DNA of 64,000 bases from NCBI GenBank assembly GCA_003281645.1, contig QCBJ01000004.1, forward strand, positions 1-64,000, written 5' to 3'. A program made the position numbers and the translations under genes. Positions 63,854 through 64,000 of the stretch are shown in pieces (position 1 is the first letter of the stretch; each line of letters opens with the position of its first letter). Below the pieces are notes generated by a model. That model made no database searches, was not told the origin of the DNA, and saw only the letters and a list, made by a program, of their open reading frames with translations. Source of the stretch: Prochlorococcus sp. AG-347-G20 (GTDB lineage Bacteria > Cyanobacteriota > Cyanobacteriia > PCC-6307 > Cyanobiaceae).

Positions 63854-64000
63854 ATGCTAACTGAGATTTTTGGAGTTCTGGGCCAAACTTTATCAATTTA
63901 TTCTTTCATATTGATAATAAGAATTTTACTTACATGGTTTCCAGGTATTGATTGGAGTAACGGTGTTTTATCTGCATTAACTTCTATCACAGATCCTTAT
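63854..64000 (+). CDS. YGGT/Ycf19-family membrane protein (partial, runs off window)
   Basis: The first 49 codons of an ATG-started gene. The N-terminus MLTEIFGVLGQTLSIYSFIL leads into RILLTWFPGIDWSN and LTSITDPY, the usual RxxLTWFP-type block of the YGGT (Ycf19) family. These small two-helix membrane proteins take part in cell division or thylakoid organisation in cyanobacteria and plastids. It follows scpB by 38 bases. The remainder lies beyond the window edge, so the length and intactness are unknown. Confidence 0.75.
   Translation, partial: MLTEIFGVLGQTLSIYSFILIIRILLTWFPGIDWSNGVLSALTSITDPY

Overview
The window looks like a contiguous piece of a high-light-adapted Prochlorococcus chromosome. 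The DNA is very AT-rich (proteins full of Lys, Asn and Ile), genes are densely packed on both strands, and the content is that of a streamlined oxygenic cyanobacterium: a Psb30-like photosystem II peptide, PsaK, Ycf20, a CCB-type cytochrome assembly factor, HemJ, and cyanobacterial DUF families (DUF1651, DUF1995, DUF2499, DUF3110, DUF3593). The strain cannot be named from sequence alone. No transposase, phage module, CRISPR array or rRNA was seen.

Layout. 0.1-7.5 kb: a Zam/RNase R-like protein without catalytic aspartates, a split GDT1/UPF0016 transporter pair, a Psb30-like peptide, a CbbY-like phosphatase with Ycf20, L32, and an FtsH that keeps its ATPase but has lost its zinc-protease site. 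7.5-12 kb: a 2-Cys peroxiredoxin, then an islet of very small and mostly unrecognised genes. It includes a ribbon-helix-helix-like regulator framed by matching palindromic sites, a candidate minus-strand small RNA, and a secreted single-domain thioredoxin. 12-21 kb: clpS, tRNA-Met, trmL, cobU, a CCB factor, an LptC-like lipoprotein, metG, a minimal RNase II, rpsR, rpmG and pheT. 21-24.9 kb: a second small-gene stretch with a repeated hairpin element and a fusion of a ribbon-helix-helix-like domain to a J domain. 24.9-34.4 kb: metH-ilvE divergent from cobN, then a PHP phosphoesterase and hemJ. 34.5-51 kb: housekeeping genes (uvrC, coaD, a dacB-like gene, a cysteine desulfurase, dapF, leuS, pgi, purN, argC, ribBA). 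49-53 kb: dnaK-dnaJ-DUF3110-cyclophilin. 53-59.7 kb: tRNA-Ser, ferredoxin, inositol phosphatase, hisZ, htpG, rpmB, a lumenal-type peroxiredoxin, DUF2499-DUF3593 and psaK. 59.7-64 kb: dxs, ilvA, scpB and the beginning of a YGGT-family gene.

How the genes connect. CobN and CobU (cobalamin synthesis) sit in the same window as MetH (cobalamin-dependent methionine synthase). Redox defence is represented by two peroxiredoxins and the thioredoxin-like protein. Protein quality control is represented by DnaK/DnaJ, HtpG, ClpS and the FtsH-like ATPase. Two RNB-family proteins have complementary losses: one has accessory RNA-binding-type regions without catalysis, the other has catalysis without those regions.

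The most interesting items are the dead-protease FtsH, the RNB pair, the self-framed regulator with its neighbouring candidate small RNA, the 740-bp cluster of CTTATATRAGA hairpins, and an scpB that lacks any ATG, GTG or TTG at its expected start. All functional statements are read from sequence and family knowledge; no database search was run.
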